From contig CM040439.1 of the NCBI GenBank assembly GCA_022702705.1, positions 31,746,930-31,810,929 of the forward strand: a DNA stretch of 64,000 nt, written 5' to 3'. Each line of letters opens with the position of its first letter. Within the stretch, counting starts at the first letter, position 1. The notes under the pieces were generated by a model. The model saw only the letters and a list, made by a program, of their open reading frames with translations, had not been told where the DNA came from and searched no databases. The DNA comes from Papilionanthe hookeriana x Papilionanthe teres. Its lineage: Eukaryota > Streptophyta > Magnoliopsida > Asparagales > Orchidaceae. This document shows positions 35,232 through 45,600 of this stretch, in pieces. Made by a program: the position numbers and the translations under genes.

Positions 35232-37574
35232 CGATTTTGGAGTGACTACTGAAGAATGTGGAACTATATTAATTTTTTCTTTAACGTGTGATTTTTTTAT
35301 TGTTAATACGAAGAAAAGAGATGAACATATTATTACTTATAAAACTGGTTCAAATAAAACACAAATTAATTATTTTCATATGAGAAAAAAAAATTTATCG
35401 AGAGTTTAAAGATTGTAAGGTTATTCTAAGTGAAAATTTAAGTACTCAGCATCGATTAGTAGTTTTGGATTTTAAGATGAAGAATTGTTAGATAAAGAAT
35501 ACAAAATAATATTGTCATTGAATTAGATGGAGAAACCTAAAAGATGCAAATAAAATTATTTTTATGAGCAAACTTCAAGATTTAAGGATTTTAGATGTTC
35601 ATGGAGAAACAAATTTTTATGTGGGATAAGTAACAAGCGCAATTAAATAAGTGACAAAAGATGTACTCAAAGAATTAAAATAAAATTTTTTTTATAGTTG
35701 GTGGTGGAAAAATAATTTGCAAGAAAAAATAAAATATAAGAAGTTATCTTATAAAAATTGGTTTAAATGTAAAAACTTAGAAAACTAAAGAAAATATAAG
35801 TTAGCCCGTATGGAGTCCAAGAGAACAAATTGTAACGCAAAAAATTCTACTTTAAGTGATCTTTATAATAGATTTGATACTGAACATGATGAAAAATATA
35901 TGTACAAATTAGCCAGACAAAGATAATAAAAGCAAAGATTTAATTCAAATGTACTAAAAATGAAAAAAAAAGTGCTTTTCTTAGAGGAAATTATTCAATT
36001 TAGGCTGGTGAGTTATTTTGATAAACCTGTTAATTAAGTTTCAAAAAATACGATCGACCTTAATAATCTTAATATCGTTAATAATAATAAACTATTTTAT
36101 TTTTACCGTGTATTAGTAAAAAAGAAGTTAAGGCTTTAACGAAAATCAATGGTGGAAAATCAAAAGAAATTAATGATATCTCAATTAAAGTGTGCAAAAT
36201 ATGTAGGAGATTTAGGAGTTTCTTGACTTACTAAACTCTTTAATATTATTTTAAAAACTAAAATGATGTCTGAGAAGTGGAGATAGAGTAATTTGGACTC
36301 CATTTTTAAGAGTAAAGGTGATGCACAAGAGTATGCAAATTATAGAGGAATTAAATTGATGTGTCATACTTTATAATTATGGGAGAGGGTAACTGAATAT
36401 AGGTTAAAATGTAATACAAAGATTTCTCATAATTAGTTTGGATTTATGTAAGGTATGTCTACTATGAAAGTTATAAATTTATTGAGAGGTTTGATGGAGA
36501 AGTATAGAGAGAATAAGAAGGATCTACACATTATTTTTATTGATCAAGAAAAAGCTTACAATAAAGTTCAAAGAGAAGTCTTTTTGGAAGAGTAGAAAAG
36601 TGTTGATATGACTTATATTCAAGTCATGAAAGATATGTATACTAGAGGTGTTACTTGTGTTCGAACAGGAGGATTGACCAATTAGATGGATTACATTAGG
36701 GATCGGCTTTAAGCCCTTATCTTTGTACTTTAGTTATGGATGCATTTAATGGACATTTACAGAATGATGTACCTTGGTGTATGCTTTTTGTTGATGATAT
36801 CCTTCTCGTGGATAAAATTAGAGAAAGTGTTAAAAAAAAACTGGAATTATGGAGGTCTACATTAGAGCCTAAAGGTCTTCATTTGAGTAGATCTAAAAAT
36901 GAATACATGAAGTGTAATTTTAGTACTAATAGTTGTAGTGGCAGAGTTGTAATATAGGTGATCAAATCATTAAAAGATGTGAATGTTTTAGAGATCTCAG
37001 ATCTATTATTCAAAGTGATGGTGATATAGATGAGGATGTTATTAGTAGAATTCATCTTTGTTGGTCGAAGTGGAGGAATGCATCTGGTCTATTGTTTGAT
37101 AGAAAATTACCGCTTAGATTGAAAGAAAAGTTTTATAAGATGGTGGTGAGACCTGCAATGCTCTATGTAGCATAATGTTGGCTCTTAAAAGAGAAGCATA
37201 AAACAAAGTTAAGTGTTACTGAGATGCAAATGCCTAGGTGGATGGGTAGCTTGACGCTTAAAGACAAGATGAGAAATGAATATATCCATGATAGGGTTGG
37301 TATAGGTCTAGTGGCTCACAATTTTAGGGAGAGTCGTCTTAGATGGTTTTTTCACATTAAACGCTGACCATCTGATGATCTGGTTGGGAGAATAGATACC
37401 TTAGATTCCACGTATGTTAAGAAAGGCAGAAGTAGACCTAAAATGAGTCGGGTTCATTGCATAAAAATGACCTTATTTATTACAAATAAATAAAAATATG
37501 ACACTCAATTGGACACAATGGAAAAAAATGATTCATGTAGTGGAATAAAGGTTTGTTGTTGTTGTTGTTGTTGT
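34293..37574 (+). mobile_element. RTE-type LINE, copy C
   Basis: The plus-strand element has its 5' end near 34293 (gggtcccaag, as in copies A and B) and its 3' end in a (TTG)n tail at 37553-37574. The endonuclease start region is reduced by a deletion near 35200. RT remnants at 36500-36860 include ADDI-type FVDDILLVDKIR after DVPWCML, and KPLRLK-like C-terminal text follows to 37250. It has multiple stops. The 5' 480 bp are tandemly duplicated. It begins about 80 bp beyond the right end of the large MULE. Confidence 0.87.
36736..36957 (+). pseudogene. LINE copy C reverse transcriptase core remnant
   Basis: The open piece contains DVPWCMLFVDDILLVDKIRE, the catalytic block of the RTE reverse transcriptase (F/A-x-DD), with LEPKGLHLSRSKNEYMKC downstream. 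The frame is broken on both sides, so it is not functional. Confidence 0.8.
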
Positions 37575-37905
37575 AATAAAAAAAATTTGAACAAGTTCGT
37601 AATCAGTTGATTGCTAAATGAACAAAGTTGAACAAGCGATTGTTGGTTTCATCCATGTCTATGAATAATATTGTTTAAAACACATGAATAAGTTACTAAT
37701 GAGCTTGATTAAGACTCGTTCATATATAAGTTCGTTTAAATATTCATTTTTCAGACTGAACAAACCTTACTTGATAATGTTTGTTTATTTTTCTAAACAA
37801 ATTATATGTATAAAAAGATTAAAATTTTATTATAACTCATTTATTTTGTTAAATAAGTTGTTTGTTAAGGAGGTCAATAAAAAGACGACTAAAAATATAA
37901 TTTAA
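37575..37905. repeat. Dispersed AT-rich repeat related to 4960-5480
   Basis: It directly follows the LINE tail. It shares attgctaaatgaacaaagtt-like, atattgtttaaaacacatga-like and ataatgtttgtttatttttc-like stretches with 4960-5480. No ends can be defined. Confidence 0.45.
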
Positions 37906-38199
37906 TTTAAATAAACTATGATTAGAATGTAATTTAAAATTGAAAAACTTAACTAATATTGTCAAATAATTAAATCAATTACAATACTAAGTAAAAAAAC
38001 TAATTGCAGACTGTAATTTGAAGCTTTATATTAATATAAATTAATTCAATTGCAAATTTCAGGTGAAATTTTATATTAATTAAAAAATTAATTTTGGAAC
38101 TAATGAATAAATTTATGCCAAGAATCATAAATTTATATTTTCAATTTTTAAGGGTTAGCATTCACATAATGATTTAAGCCTTTAGTCTCCACTCTTGAA

Positions 38200-38515
38200 T
38201 AGGGGTGTAAACGAGCCGAGCACGAGCGACTCAAGGCTCAACTCGTGTTAGGCTCGTTTATATTTCGAGTCCAAAAAGTGTGTTCGTGTTCGCCTCGTTT
38301 GCTTAACGAGCCGAACGCGAGTTGCTCACGAACAAAGAGTCGTTTTGACCATCTTAATCACATAACCATAAGATGTTAAGAGTTGAGACAATATTTAAAA
38401 ATTATAGTTTATATTAAAACATCATTTGAATCTAATTCAATACTTTTAATTTTATTTACTTAATTAATAATTTTAATTGACTATAAATCTTTTAAATTTT
38501 TTAAAAATACTACTC

Positions 38516-38571
<56 letters not shown>

Positions 38572-38727
38572 GAGGAATAGTATTAAACGAGCCGAACACG
38601 AACGAACAAATCTTTGTTCGTGTTCGGCTCGTTAAGGCTTGTTAACTTAGCGAACGAGCCAAACACGAGCTTCTTAACGAGCAGAACACGAGATGTTCGC
38701 GAACAACGAGCCGTTTTGATAGCCCTA
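38200..38727. mobile_element. hAT-like non-autonomous element, 528 bp
   Basis: The left end is taggggtgtaaacgagcc. The right end is cgagccgttttgataggg-like, reading tagggctatcaaaacggc on the other strand. It is flanked by an exact 8-bp direct repeat, ctcttgaa, at 38192-38199 and 38728-38735. An 8-bp duplication with TAGGG-type ends fits the hAT superfamily. Subterminal regions on both sides are packed with cgaacacgagc and ggctcgtt motifs in both orientations, probably transposase-binding sites. The centre is AT-rich with a TA tract. There is no coding capacity. Confidence 0.82.
38521..38568. repeat. (TA)n microsatellite
   Basis: A TA tract of about 48 bp lies in the middle of the hAT-like element. 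Confidence 0.95.
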
Positions 38728-38943
38728 CTCTTGAATGCATATAGTCCCACATCACTATGTAAGTTGTGATTTGTTTTGTTTGAATAAAAATTGGAGCTTT
38801 ATTACCAGAGTTGTTTGTGTAGAAGAGTGTGGAAATCCTTAGAGTAAAGTTTTTTAAATTAAAATTTCATTTTTAAAATTTTTTTATTCTAATTTAAAAT
38901 AATAATAATTGCACAGCTCACTTTGGTTCAGGACCAAATTAGT

Positions 38944-39102
38944 GGGAAATTCAGCTCTGTGTCCGGACTCCAATCACAGATTAGCGACCGTTAGGGCCGC
39001 TGAATTACGAATTTCCGACGGTCCCACCTCCCCTCTCCAGCTGAATGTGATTTGGAGTCCGGACGCAGAGCTGCGTCCGGACTCCGGACGAAATAATTTT
39101 CC
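38944..39102. mobile_element. 159-bp MULE-type miniature element
   Basis: The ends ggaaa...ttttcc are followed inward by gtccggactccaatcac (left) and the complement of gatttggagtccggacgcag (right). It is flanked by an exact 9-bp direct repeat, caaattagt, at 38935-38943 and 39103-39111. The left TIR lacks about 22 bp present on the right. The ends share the gtccggactcc motif with the 504-bp element at 24613 and tccgga text with the large MULE. Non-coding. Confidence 0.82.
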
Positions 39103-39444
39103 CAAATTAGTAGGGGCAAATTGGCTAGCTCAGTTTAGGAGGGTTAAATTGGCTAAGCTCAGTTTGTTTACACCCCAAGGAAGGTTCAATATTATAAAAA
39201 GTACTATATTGAAAGAGTCACCCTCTATCATTATTTGTTTTTATTAGATTTTACTAACTTATCTATTTATAAAGAGCTGTAGAAGATAGCATCAATCAAA
39301 TAGATAGATAAACTTGTATGTTTAGTGCAGCTGTAGTTGTTTGAATAAGCTGGTGTAGTAGAAGATGTTTTTTAAAAGTTGAAGTGACTTTTACATTTTT
39401 TTTTTAAAGTTAGATTACAACTTTATAGCAGCCGCCGATACCAC

Positions 39445-39875
39445 TTGTCACGCTCCCAAAAGAGCTCTTCAGGAGGTGGGCAGCCCAGGATCTTTATGTA
39501 CTGCTTTTCGGCCCTACACCTAGCCGATGTGGGACTAAATGTCCCTGACATTCTCCTCCACCCAATCACGTGACGCCCTCGTCACGGATCGGCTCCACCG
39601 AGGGCCCTACACCGTGGAGAGTCCCCACACCCGGCAAGCAGTACCCTGCTCTGATACCACTTATCACGCTCCCAAAAGAGCTCTTCGGGAGGTGGGCGGC
39701 CCGGGATCTTTATGTATCGCTTTTGGCCCTACACTGCGCCGATGTGGGACTAAAGGTCCGCGACATTCTCCTCCACCCAATCACGTGACGCCCTCGTCAC
39801 GGATCGGCTCCACCGAGGGCCCTACACCGTGGAGAGTCCCCACAACCGGCAGGCAGTACCCCGCTCTGATACCAA
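39445..39875. repeat. 216-bp tandem repeat, two units, each ending in a PBS-like site
   Basis: The units 39445-39660 and 39661-39875 both begin ttgtcacgctcccaaaagag and end ctctgatacca. They share the gatgtgggactaaa and cacgtgacgccctcgtcacg stretches. On the minus strand each unit starts with tggtatcagagc, the initiator-methionine-tRNA primer-binding sequence. It is preceded by cgtgaca, which resembles an LTR end. They look like tandem LTR-end/PBS units of a short LTR element beside the gypsy LTR. Confidence 0.75.
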
Positions 39876-39876
39876 C

Positions 39877-40337
39877 TGTCACGAACTAACTTTTCTGTAG
39901 TCACCCGTGCGGCTTTAGCGCTCTTACCTAGCACTAAATCAGCCTAACCCTCACAATGTTGGAGCTTGCAAACACAAAATGCTTTAAGAAGAAAAGTGGG
40001 GAGAAGAGAACACTAAACACTTGAATACTTGAACTCTTTATTCAAATGTTTGGTTGATTATAAATGAGGGAGGGGTTTCTATTTATAGTCCCCTCCAAGC
40101 CATGAGAACTTTCTAGATTACATTATAATATTATATCTTACTGAATGAGGTGGCACCTCTAGTATCATGTGGCTCCATGTGTCCTTCTTCAGAGTCTTCC
40201 CGAACGAGGTGGCATCTTCTAGAGTCATGTGGCTTACTCTCCTCCACATGTCCTCTTCTAGAATATTCCGCTCCATGTGTGCTTCTAGAGTTCTCCTTCC
40301 TATACTTGCCATTCTCTGAAAATGGCGGGTCGTAACA
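39877..40337 (-). mobile_element. Gypsy-type LTR, 461 bp
   Basis: On the minus strand it starts tgttacgacccgcc and ends agttcgtgaca. Upstream of it (40338-40350) is the purine tract aagtgggggagag, and directly downstream (39863-39875) is ttggtatcagagc, an initiator-tRNA primer-binding site. The LTR is therefore flanked by a PPT on one side and a PBS on the other. This is the arrangement of an internal LTR in a tandem or circle-derived copy. Confidence 0.8.
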
Positions 40338-42230
40338 CTCTCCCCCACTTAAACCCGCAATGCCCTCATTGCGGCTTCCCCCGCACCTTCGAAACTGCTT
40401 CCTTCGCTTGCCCCCAGACTTGGCAAACTTTGGTTTCCCCTTGGTGTTGTGAGAGAGAGGTGTCATGCAACAAGTCTTCCTTGTTGGTGGCTTATCCCTT
40501 GCCTCCAACCTTGTTGACAAGTTGTCCCCCTTGTCCTTGGTAATGTCATCCATGAGTTGAATCGTCGAGAGCATCTTGGATCCTTGCTTGCTTATCCTGA
40601 TCATTGGCACCGAGCAAGCTCGTTCCCCTTCCGTGATGCACAAGCTATTGGCAAATGGCATTGGGAATGCTTTGGCTTGTTCCAAGAAGCTCATTCCCAG
40701 GACAACCTTGTAATCCTCCAAAGGAATGACTGAGAAGTCTAATGTACCTGACCACGCCCCAATGTTGGTCTTGACTCCATTAGCTATTCCATCAATTGGC
40801 TCCGCTGCTGAGTTGACGACTTTGATGAAGCCCTCTCCCTTAGTCGTCCGCAAGCTTATTCTCTTTGCTTCATCCTTAGAGATGAAGTTGTGAGAAGCAC
40901 CCGTATCTACCATTGCCATGGTGGTCTTTCCTCCGATTTTCATCTCCACAAAGAGTAACCCCTTCCCTTGGGGCTTTGTCTGAGCTTGCATCCCATTCGA
41001 CTGCCGAAGAGCTCCCACTGTGCCTCCATGTTGTTCTCCCTATCACTTTCCTCCCCTTATGACTTGCAAGGAGAGAGTTCGGAGCCTCGCTTCGAGGACA
41101 ATCCCTCACCCAATGTGGCCCGTCACAAAGGAAGCACTTGTTTTGATATGGCTTATTTGTCTTCCCTCCGTCCTCGCCTTGGTCGGGGTCGATTCACGGC
41201 TTTTCCCTCTTTATGTTTGCCCTCGTCATCCCCACCTTCGACATCCCATCTCTTCTTTTCTTCATGCTTCGCTAGAGTCCTTTGAATAATCCACCAAGCT
41301 TTCGGCAACCGCGATGCGATGGCGCAAGATCTTGCACTCCTCGCCTCCTAAGCTCGGTCTTCGCCCAATGTTGGAGCCCATCCATGAAGTCGAATGAGAG
41401 TCCTTGTCCGACATATCGGGATTTCAAGAACCAAACTTGTAAACTCTTTAACGTAGTCTTCAATCGATCCCACTCGCTAAGCCTCCGCAATTGTGCTCTA
41501 GCTTCATCCTCGGCATTCTCGGGGTAGAACCGTTTTTTAGCTCTCTCTCGAAGTCGTTGAAAGTGGACATGGAGCACAAAGCTTTCTCTACATCACCTTT
41601 TCTTCTTCTCCACCAAAGCATCGCGATGTCCGTGAGATAGAGAGTGGCAAATTGTATTCTTGCCTCCTCATCCATGATCCTCATTGCTCCGAAATACTGC
41701 TCTGGTCCCCATAGGAAGTTGTCTACTTCCTTCGCGTTGCGAACCCCTCCAAAACTCATAGGTTTTGGAACTTCGATCCTCTTGGCTTCGAAAGTCGGAT
41801 GGCTTGTGGATGCCGCTAGTGCCCTCTTGCACAACGCCATGTCTCCACGCATCTCCTCCAAGTTAGCACGCAAGTCACTCATCTCCTCGTCATGGGCTCT
41901 TCGCACCTCTTGGAGTTTTACCAACAACTCCTCCTCGCATCTTAGTCATGTGGTCCATTAAGGTCTCTTCAAGTTGGAGCATCATACCTCTAATCGTTGA
42001 ATGGATGGCGACGTCCTCCTCCTCGAGTCCATCGATCCTTTGGCCAAGATCCTCTACTTGGCCCTCCACACCATTCATTGCCTCCTCCACCCGAGTGAGA
42101 CGCGATTCGAAGCCATGCATGATCTCCTTAGACCTCCCACGTTGCTTAGATGCAGCGGGATCTCTTTGCTCCTGACGACCTTGCCCTTGTTGAGATGTCT
42201 CCACATTTGTGACGGGTTGCAAAATGCAGC
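40338..42230 (-). pseudogene. Gypsy gag-protease region lacking reverse transcriptase
   Basis: On the minus strand, a coiled-coil gag N-terminus (42170-41890, RLTRVEEAMNGVEGQVEDLG) leads into the retrotransposon gag core (41900-41280; RIEVPKPMSFGGVRNAKEVD, ATLYLTDIAMLWWRRRKGDV, FYPENAEDEARAQLRRL). A CCHC zinc knuckle follows (CFLCDGPHWVRDCPR, near 41095-41140). A retroviral-type aspartic protease is next (40960-40600; active site MVDTGASHNFIS at 40880-40910, later VVLGMSFLEQ). The frame then runs into the PPT and LTR with no RT, RNase H or integrase. Small frameshifts occur in gag. The 5' LTR is absent above 42230. The composition resembles non-autonomous TR-GAG-like elements, here with protease. 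Confidence 0.85.
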
Positions 42231-42454
42231 TTTCAAGTGTAATTTTTTGATAAAGCAGACAAACCGCTATTTTGACAAATAGAAAAAAATGTGGTGCGGC
42301 AAACACCCCCTAGTATGAAAGAAATGATTATTTAGAAAACAAGGTCAACTAAATATTATATGAAAAGGAGTTATAGCAAAAAAAATTATGTAAGAAATAT
42401 AAATACTTGATGTGAAACTCAAATACACAAGCGCGCACACACACACACATGTGC
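42231..42454. other. Short unassigned spacer
   Basis: This sequence lies between the truncated gypsy gag and the SINE-like head. It is AT-rich with an (AC)n run near 42437-42449. No other feature was seen. Confidence 0.5.
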
Positions 42455-42640
42455 CGCAAGACGTGGTCTGTTGGTTGGCATGGTTCTCTATAAATCCACT
42501 CAGGTCACAGGTTAGATCCCCCGTGGCATGGGATTCTCAAATATATAGGCACGCGATGTCAGACTTCCATCATCGGGCTGTAGCGCACAAGGAATCGGTG
42601 TTTGTCAGGCCTCTTCCACATATAATGTACTTCACATTTT
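42455..42640 (+). mobile_element. tRNA-derived SINE-like element
   Basis: The head has a polymerase III box-A-like tggtctgttgg (42463) and, about 40 bp on, a box-B-like ggttagatccc (42510). The spacing fits a tRNA-derived head. The following part, to about 42640, is unrelated to tRNA. The 3' end and a target duplication cannot be fixed. The call is based on the two boxes only. Confidence 0.5.
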
Positions 42641-42950
42641 AAATAAACATGTATAATAAAATAAAAAAAGAATAAACAAAATTTACCCTAAATTAAACGA
42701 TAACTTTCTATAGGATTATTATCTTGAAACAAGCTAGAGTGAAGTTCAATTGATACACTAAGCTCCAAAATTGATGCACGGCTCTCAATTCATTCAATGT
42801 TTTCATTTAAGTTTTCTTGGCTACAATGCTTCTATATTGGACTACTGCCTTCTTTAAGCAGACAGGAGCTGCACATAGGACTAGATTGATGGGAATAAAG
42901 GTCAAGCTAGTAGGACACTTTTTAACTATGTCATGCGCAATTAATATTAA

Positions 42951-43231
42951 GGGCCTCTTTGGGGCAGTTTATTTGGTCCGGTGGCGGCTTGAAAACGTAC
43001 AAGATCTGTTTGGGTAAACTGCATTTTTGCAGTTTATGCATTTTCAGAATACGGAAAACAACATTTTCACACCGCACCTATCTAGGTGCGGTGGCGGTTT
43101 TCTGACTGCGGTATGGCTTTTTCAAATAGATAAAAATTGTAACAGCCACCGCACTTAGCTTATCAGCAAATTACTTTTAATCAGCTTATCAACATATTGT
43201 TCAATAAGTCGCAGCTACCCCAAACATACCC
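42951..43231. mobile_element. Tourist-like (PIF/Harbinger) MITE, 281 bp
   Basis: The left end is gggcctctttggggcagttt and the right end is agctaccccaaacataccc, whose complement begins gggtatgtttggggtagct. The 3-bp TAA target duplication is present on both sides (42948-42950 and 43232-43234). Subterminal taggtgcggtggcggtttt and aatcagcttatcaac motifs occur. Similar subterminal text is found at 18416-18500 and 62071-62110. Non-coding. Confidence 0.8.
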
Positions 43232-43234
43232 TAA

Positions 43235-44095
43235 AAAAAACCAAATGCTTCGAGATTTGTGCTTAAATATGTGGCATAGTTGTTCTAAACAAATAAAAAA
43301 TCTCCAAGGTACCAGGCATGAATGCAGGTTGATTTGATGAAACTTATGCTAACTCACTTTGATGATCACCTACAACAATTTTTTTATTTTTCATTAATTA
43401 GATAATCAAAGAGCAACTGAGAACATAATCGACAATTGTAAAGGCATATAGTGTGTGTGTAGAAGAAGACAATTAATATTGTTAGTCTTCGTCGCAGGAG
43501 TCCTGAGGAAAACTCCTTTTGATCAAACCAAAGCTCATAAAATCTCATTCTTTAAGAAACAAATGATCTCCCTCAATCTCTTTCTTGAAGAAGTAAGAGA
43601 TCTCCCTTCTATGAGCATTTACAAAACTCCTTCATTTGTTTTCTCTATTCGTAGCTTGATATGTTGAAAACGTGTCGTGTTTTTCCTCCATTTTTCCTAT
43701 GATTTATATCATTTTTATGCTTTTCTTAGGTATATATGCTTGATTATAGAGGATGTATGATACATGATAGCAAGGGGAGTACAAAAGGAGCCAAGATTCA
43801 TGCCATGAGCCAGATTGTTACCTAGGTGCCATGCAAGGCGCCTAGCTGTTTGAGCCATAACCCACGCCAAAATATAGAGCAACTTGAATCCTCGTGCCCA
43901 GGTTCGGTGCCCTTGCACCTGACGAGGAACTATTTGGCGTGACAAATTCTAGAGCCGCACGAATTCTAATGCCCAAGCATGGTGCTCTGGTGCCCGCCCA
44001 CCTGAAAACGTGATGCCCAAAGGCAGCGTCTAGGCATCTAGAACGAACCTAATACAGTGTTGATGGTTATGTGGTCTATATGGTCGTCTAGAGTC
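43235..44095. other. Unassigned intergenic DNA, possible LTR remnant
   Basis: No gene was recognised. The part near 43670-43990 (cgtgtcgtgtttttcctcca, then gcctaggc- and gcccaggttcggtgcc-rich text) resembles the leader or LTR side of gypsy elements, but no partner or ends are visible. Confidence 0.35.
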
Positions 44096-44258
44096 ACATA
44101 AAAAATACCAATATTTCAATTTTTAAAAACTGAAATACACCTTCTTAGGCATAACTGCATAAGTAAGGTGACATGTATTAAAAATAGAAGCTTAAGTGTT
44201 GGTTATATAAATACATATGAATTGATCAATGGTATTTATGCCAACCTTCCTTAAGAGA
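44096..44258. repeat. Palindromic miniature element, fragment
   Basis: The right end, ggtatttatgccaaccttcc, matches the complement of the family end ggaaaatttacataaatacc. The middle holds gaaatacaccttcttaggc and aagtgttggttatataaatac, inverted partners. It is shorter than full copies and its left end is lost. Confidence 0.5.
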
Positions 44259-44265
44259 ATATAAG

Positions 44266-44268
<3 letters not shown>

Positions 44269-44335
<67 letters not shown>
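44269..44335. repeat. (TA)n microsatellite
   Basis: A TA tract of about 67 bp directly follows a palindromic-element fragment. Confidence 0.97.
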
Positions 44336-44338
<3 letters not shown>

Positions 44339-44845
44339 TTTATTTAAAAATGAGATTAAACTATATTTTGTGAAGATCATAACATTTTTAATGAATAAAT
44401 AAATTTAGAAGGCTCATGATCATTTGGGTCACTATTGTTAAAAATAGAGTCACTATTGCTCTCCTAGAGATAATTGAGATTCTATTCAACTTTGATGTTC
44501 ATGACCATAAAGTAGTGAGAAAATGCTTGTACTATGAATCATTTTTTCTTGATAACATATATTCTCATAAATCAAAGTGGTGATATTTATAATTATTGAG
44601 AATTAAAGCACCTAAAAATTATTAATTTTCACAAGAAGCCAGAATCATCAATAGACTTTGGGGCATCAATCAGGTGGCCCACTAGACCTAAATTTCCACA
44701 TTAATTATTGAGCAACATTTTCGACTGTCGGCTCGACCTGATCAAACTAGAGTCAGTCGTTTTTGAGCCTTTTGGGATCATTTTTTATTTTTATTTTTAA
44801 TTTTTTAATTTTAATTTATTTTATATATATTTGTAATTGAAATAA

Positions 44846-45600
44846 AATATGTTTGATATGTTATAATTGATACAACACCACCAAATTTTCCAGCACCAAT
44901 CTTGAGGCATGAAACGAATCTCAGTGCAATCTTTTGAGCAAGAAACGATTAAATCTTGATAAAAAGTATTACAGAGCTCTGATTTCAGCAAACTTATAGT
45001 CAAACTTACTAGCTCGATGAGACGAACCTAATGATATAAAAACTAGTACAATCCGAGTCAAATCTAGCCCAGATCAAGTCATTAAACCACCTTTGAAAGA
45101 TTTCCAGACAAATTTGGAAAGTCAAACAGATGTCAACACTAGCAAGCACATACTCGAATCGAACGTCTCAACAAGAAGAATCGAACGAGCCTAAAATCGC
45201 TCACTTCTGACATCATTAAGAACATCAAATGCCTTGTAAACGTTGTCTGATTGAGGGAAGCCCTCTGGACCGTCCGATCAAAATGATTGCAATAATTGCA
45301 CCCAAAACACTATAATAGAGCCCTACCTATCACATGAAATGGGGACTTGAAACTTCAGAGTGGAAGCTATAAGGAGCTGAAGTCCAGCACTATCCTGAAC
45401 GTCGTCGACCACAGCCAGCCGCCGTCAACCACCGTCGGCCTTTGTTAACCACCGTCGGCCTCCATCAACCACCGTCAACCGTCGTTGACAGCTGTCAATC
45501 GTCGTCAGCTACTATCGAGCGTCACCGTCTATCATCACCAATCATCGCTGAGCACCACCAACCAGACACCGTCAGTTGACGTTGTAATCTAAAAAATATA
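44846..45600. repeat. LTR-like repeat, arm 1 of a dispersed inverted pair
   Basis: It matches the complement of 51000-51780 in patches: atcttgaggcatgaaacga, aacaagaagaatcgaacgag, caataattgcacccaaaac and ctataatagagcc, ending in a gtcgaccacc/gccgtcaacc minisatellite. The TATA-like ctataatag downstream of tgcaccc suggests a promoter-bearing LTR. Farther right (45660-45710) comes gggccagacccgtgg followed by acgggttttatacgt, which resembles copia LTR-end regions. Confidence 0.5.

Noticed and set aside
40150..40543. Plus-strand frames opposite the gypsy protease
   Set aside because: These are antisense shadows of the minus-strand gag-protease reading.
44192..44380. Open frame with a long Tyr-Ile repeat
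   Set aside because: It is the translation of a TA microsatellite.
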